Part shown: one piece after another, positions 51,901 to 57,900 of the stretch | How the letters are laid out: each line of letters opens with the position of its first letter | How positions within the stretch are numbered: position 1 is the stretch's first letter | Origin: Saturnia japonica | Taxonomy: Eukaryota; Arthropoda; Insecta; Lepidoptera; Saturniidae | DNA: 64,000 nt | Reading direction: 5' to 3' | NCBI GenBank assembly: GCA_033032175.1 | Contig: CM065331.1 | Location: forward strand, 8,060,370 to 8,124,369 | Translations under genes and position numbers: made by a program | The notes under the pieces: generated by a model | Told to the model about the DNA's origin: nothing | Database searches by the model: none | The model's input: only the letters and a program-made list of their open reading frames with translations

Positions 51901-54900
51901 TGGAACACATTTGTTTCAAATAGGGTTTCCGGAATACAGGATTTCTCTCCCAAGGAAAATTGGAAACATGTTAAGTCCTTGGATAATCCTGCTGATATTG
52001 TTTCTAGAGGAGTGGAACCCCAAAATTTAATTTCCAGTGAATTATGGTTTAATGGGCCTCATTGGTTAAAATTGCCAAAAGCTGAATGGCAGGTCTATAA
52101 CAATACTAATTTGTTAGATGACAGTCACATACCCGAGCAGCGAGAAATCGTTTTTGTCGCTCAGCAGATTACAATACCTATCTTCACTTCTATTTTTGAG
52201 AAATTTTCTAGTTGGAGTAGGTTGGTTACGGTTTTTTGCTATGTTAGGCGGTTTCTAAATAACTGTAAACCGGGTTCATCTAAGTTCAATGGATTCATTG
52301 CTGCTGAGGAAAGAAAAATGTTCTCTGAATTAATAATTTCATGTGTGCAGCGGGAACATTTTTCTAAAGAATTAAGTATGTTGAATAAGTCAGTTTCTTT
52401 GAAATCTACCTTTAAGCATATGCGATATTTAAATATTTTCAGTGATAGTTCCTCCATGTTACGTGTAGGTGGTCGTCTGCGTCATGCTAACATATCATAT
52501 TCTCAAAAGTTTCCTCTTTTATTGCCGTCTCACTATCATGTCACTGACCTATTAATTCGCTATGAGCATGAGAGGCTCCTGCATGCTGGCATACAAACTA
52601 CTTTAGCTAGCCTGCGAGGCTATGTGTGGCCGATTAACGGAAGGAATCAGGTACGAAACTTTATATACAAATGTGTTCGATGTCGTAGATACAGAGGTGA
52701 AGCGGCGTCACAGATAATGGCTGACCTACCTAAATATCGCGTCACTCCTAACCGTCCATTTCTAGTTTCAGGTGTGGATTATGCAGGGCCCATATCCTTC
52801 AAGGTAGCTCGCGTTAGAAAACCGTTGATACAAAAAGGCTATATTTGTCTGTTGTGTGTGTTTGTGCACCAAGGCAATCCACCTTGAGCTGGTTTCGGAC
52901 CTCACTACAAATGAATTTATTAACGCGTTTCGTAGATTTATTTCCAGACGTGGCAATTGTTCCGAATGTTCAGTGATAACGGCACAACATTTAAAGGTGC
53001 CAATAATGAAATGAAAAAATTATATACTATGTTTAAGAATGATTATAAAGAAATTCACAGTTTTGTTGTAGATCAAGGTGTAGAATGGAATTTCATTCCT
53101 GCTAATGCCCCACACTGGGGCGGGCAATGGGAAAGTTCTGTGAAATTAGTTAACCATCATCTAAAACGAGCGTTGGGTAGTACTATTTTGTCATATGAGC
53201 ATTTATATACTGTACTAACTCAGATTGTAAACAGCAGACCCATTACACCCTTGCGAGATGACGCTGGAGATGATCAGTGCCTTACTCCAGCACATTTCTT
53301 GATAGGCAATAGCCTTACATCCTTTCCAGAAGGTGATTATTCGAATATTCCAGATAATAAGTTGACTATATACGCTCAATTAACTAAATTGCGTCATAGC
53401 TTCTGGAAATGATGGAAGGCTGACTATCTTAATACATTGCAGCTTAGGTATAAGATGTATAAGGAAAACACCAGATTTATTGATTAACTCTGTTGTCTTA
53501 ATTAAGGATGATAATAGTCCTCCAAAATCGTGGCCCCTAGGCCGTGTAATAGAATTATTCCATGGTAAAGACAACCATGTCAGAATGTATTAATAAAAAC
53601 TAAAAATGGTAAATACACTAGACCTATTACCAAAATTATCCCATTGGTACCTGTTGAATAAATTATTTTGCCTTTTTTTAGTTATATAATTTTCTATTGT
53701 ATTTATTAAAGTAAAATTTAAAAACATAAGTCAATGTATGTTGTCAGCTAGTAGAAAAGTCTTTTGTTGTAATTACTCCACAATGGATGGCATACAAAGT
53801 AATTAAAGATAACCATAAGTTTTATTTTTTCTAAGTTTAAGAAGTGGTTTATTTTTGTTTCAAAATATTGTCATTGTTTTCCTTGTGTTCCTAATTATTT
53901 GATTTATTATTACTTAATGATTAAAACATTTGTTCTATATAATTAGAGTATAATGGTCCTTACTGTTTAATTTAAATAAACAAGTTGTGTTCTCAATATG
54001 TCTAGACTCCATGATCTAAATTGTAAAAAAAACACACCGTAGATATTTTAACTTTTAATTGATTAAATAGGCAAAGTTATTTTGTTTTTTTTTTTCTTCC
54101 TGACTTGGTAACTAGTCTTCTCAATATATATCATTATATATTTTGTGTAATACAGGTAGCATTTTGCATAATAAAGCTTGGATATTGAGAACAAGTGAAA
54201 TTTATTGGATATAATATCATGGATCATAAATTCTGAGATGCCACAAAAACTGCCTAGATAGTTCTAACAAGGGAGCCACCATCTTGTTAGGATACTGAAA
54301 TCACCATAAGACAAGACACAGAATGTTATAGGATGTATAAAAGAATGAACTTTGCCTATTTAATTAATTAAAATATCTATGGTCTTGTTTTTTTTTTTGT
54401 TTGACCATAGTAAATCTATGATTTAAAAAAAAAACTGCCACAAGACAGCTTAAATTCCGTCAAAAATTCTCAATTTTATGTTTTCAGATCAACGGCAATG
54501 CGTAATCATAGACTGATACACAGTGGAGTGCGCGCATGGGCTTGTGCTCGCTGCCCGAAGCGTTTCCGCATGCGTTCCGAACTGCGCACGCATCTGCAGC
54601 TCAAACATCCCGTCAAAATTATCGTTATAGAGGTCACCACTGCTAATCCTTATATATTCTTCTTTAACTCAAGAGGTCAGCTCTTGCCGGTGGAGCAATT
54701 GTGTATTACTCTTTTTTTAGAAAATATTGTAGTGTGATGGTTTCGTTTCGCTTTCACATCGCAGTACAGTGACGGATCTAACCCACTCACTGCTTTCTAC
54801 TCAAGAGTCATACCGGAATCGGCTTCCTCTGTTTCATGCTAGTTCTAGTGTCACTGCTGCCTAAAACCAGGGGGGGAATGCCTCTTTAGTGGCGGCATTT

Positions 54901-57900
54901 ACTTGCCACGTCACAAGGTAGCACTGTAGCATTTTATAGATGTGTTCTTCCCACAGAACACCCCACTACGTCCTGCTAACTCTTTCGCTGCTGGTCGAGG
55001 ATTGCTTATTCAATATATTCGCAGTTAACCATCATCTCGGTTTTTTTTTTTGTATTTTTGCTTTTTATTTGATTTCTTGACTTCATACTTAAATATTATA
55101 TAGCCCATGTCACACTCACAATTAAGACGAACCTAGCAACACTTCATATGTTAAAATTCATAAAAACGGTTAGGCTACAGAGCGTGCCAAAAAGTTAGAC
55201 ATGTAAGCTCGAAAAACATAACCCTCCTTTTTCGCAGTCGGGTAAAAACAATCTCACGAGGTTTGCTATATAGGACTGAGTTGTAAATAGCCTATCAGTC
55301 GCAACGCTGGTCGAATGGCACGTTGCAACTTCCTATTAGAAGACTTCAACATACCATCACGCGTGTATTCCTCGAAGGGTTAGGCAGAGGTGTACTAATG
55401 TACACCCACAGTTTGCCGGATATGTTTTTAGGTCCCATGTAATAGGGGGTGAGCGTATTGCCATTAATCGGGCACAAAGCCTAACTCCGAGCTGCTACTG
55501 AGAATTTCATAGGAAAACCCCAATAACAATTTCAACTCCCGTCTAAACACGCCATTAGATGTTTTACTTCAATAATCGTATATTAGTCGTATTCTTTCTA
55601 CGTCCTGAAGAAAGGTCAGCTCAAGAGTACTCTGAATCGACACGAGCATGCATGAAAAGACTGATAATTGTTGAAAAAGCGAAAAATATATGCCAGGAGC
55701 GTAGCAATTGGAAGGACGTGGTGTCTGCCTACCCCGTTGGGAAAGACGCGTGATTGATATATAATGTAGTCGTATTCGCCATCGAGTCTCATTTTACGGA
55801 CCAATGCCGTCTCTAAGGCCTAATTTCCTAAGATTACGCCAATAAAAGGAGAGAGAGGGAGCTAAATAATAAAGATTTTTGTCGCTCAGCTCGCTGGTTT
55901 GAACCCGACACGCGAGGACGTCATGAACGCTTTGGCCGTCAACAAAATCTCTACAGAAAAAGTTATCGAGATCACCAGTATGTCCTTTCCGAAGGTAAAT
56001 TCTACTATGTGATTGGTGCACCGTTTTGCCCTATTTTCTTTTACATAAATCTCTTCTATCGCGTGCATAAATTTCCCATACTAATAATGTTCATACCATT
56101 TGAATCTAGAATGACTCATCGAAATTTATTTTTACTAAAACATAAATACATACCTAGGAAAAAAATTGTCGTTTTAATATATTTAGTAATTTCACTGGGA
56201 ACAGCCGAGTAACGTAGGTGTTTACTAAGAAAAAAGAAATAATAGAAAAGATGTTTAGAATTTGTAGCCCCCCGTATTCAGAACCCTTAAATTTAGAAAC
56301 AGAATTTATGGGAGAAGTTGTCGCTATAAGTTAGTCAATAAAAAAAAAAACATTTACCTGTAAATTTAAATTTATACGTGTATAGATTTGATAATCCGGT
56401 TTGGTGAGTTACCAAAAAAAGTTCTTTCGCGACGCTGCCGGAAGCAACTCTCGTAGATAATCTAAGGCTAATGAATCTTCTGTCACTTGGGAGTCAAGGT
56501 GGAAATCTATTCCAGGGCACAAAAACCATCATTCCGAAAAGCGCCAGAGCTTTGTCCATGTTAAGCCACGTACCACGAACTCGAGTGGCTTGCCGTAGAC
56601 CAGCTCCGGAACGAATTGGTAAGTTATGATTTTATTCCTCACTTCTTGTGCCCTATTTCGAATCGCTAATAGTGTTCGCCATTATTTGATATTGATTCTA
56701 TATATAGAATAAGGTTTCTTATATAATGTTTAAAGTAAATCTCGAAGGACCTATCTGTAAACTTATATCTCTGGTGATTTATTATAAAGTATCATCTTGT
56801 TTTGTAGCAAGTTCTACAAACATGAATGCAACAACGGACGAGGATATGACGATAGCGGGGTGGTAGGGCTGTAGATATTTATGTAGATTTAATAGATAAT
56901 TTAATATTATTATAATATTGATTGAAAGAATTATTATTGTGCTATAACGCCATCTATTAGTATTGCATGACAACCAGAACTACTGTAACTAACAATAAAA
57001 CCTAATGGTTTAGATAGATAGATAGAGCTTATTTCCCAGATTGTTTTGCCGGACTAGGTCGCGACCACCATGCATGTGATAAAAAGTCTTTCATAGTGAC
57101 TCGCTTTTGCGTGTCGCGTTTCGGGATCGGCCTGTGCAGATCTAGTTAAATTAATATAGGCCGGGATGACAGCGGCGACTGTCGTTGGATTACGATCTCT
57201 CGGTAGTCGCTGTTGTGTTAGGACTGTACTGTATTATCAGAGACAGTACAGGGGAAAAAATTAAAAAGAAAAAAAATACTTAGCGTCATCATGGAATGTT
57301 TATCTTCCAATGTGGTGATCTTCATTAATCCCACAGCATACCTATAAATAATAATTGTTGAAGTATGCCGACCAGAAGGTTGTTGTCTCGACACTTAGCC
57401 AGCAGGATCTGAACGTGCGTCTTGGTTTTATGATAACGTGTAACCAATACTTCATAATACCACAAGGATCTAATTTGGGGCCACTCTTATTTGTTTTATT
57501 TATTAATGACCTTATAAACTCATTCAAAACTAAATGTCTAGCATACGCTGATGATTTAAAGGTCTACCATAATATTCTATCATATGAAGATTGTATTGAT
57601 TTACAAAATGACATTAATCATTTGCATCTTTGGTGTACTCGAAATAACATGACATTAAATATTCAAAAGTGTCATTTGATTACTTTTACGAAAAAACGGT
57701 CTCCAATAGTGTATCCATATAAAATAAACAATACATTGTTACAGCGTCAGAATACAGTAAAGGATCTTGGTGTATGGTTTGATTCAAAACTAGCCTATAC
57801 GTACCACTATGACTACATCACATCCAAAGCTAACAAAGTTATGGGTTTTATATTTAGAATGTCAAGACCATTTAAAGATCCTGCTACATTAATAACTTTG

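Larger units (their letters stand above)
48639..53660 (+). mobile_element. BEL/Pao LTR retrotransposon, decayed
   Basis: Order gag - zinc knuckles - protease - RT/RNase H - integrase on the + strand, all with BEL/Pao features, within the long intron after exon 22. I could not find matching long terminal repeats on either side, so the ends are approximate. Many stops and shifts show it is an old or defective copy. Confidence 0.85.

Noticed and set aside
57355..57446. N-terminal extension of the second LINE fragment
   Set aside because: The open frame continues upstream by chance; similarity to RT begins only at the PQGS block.
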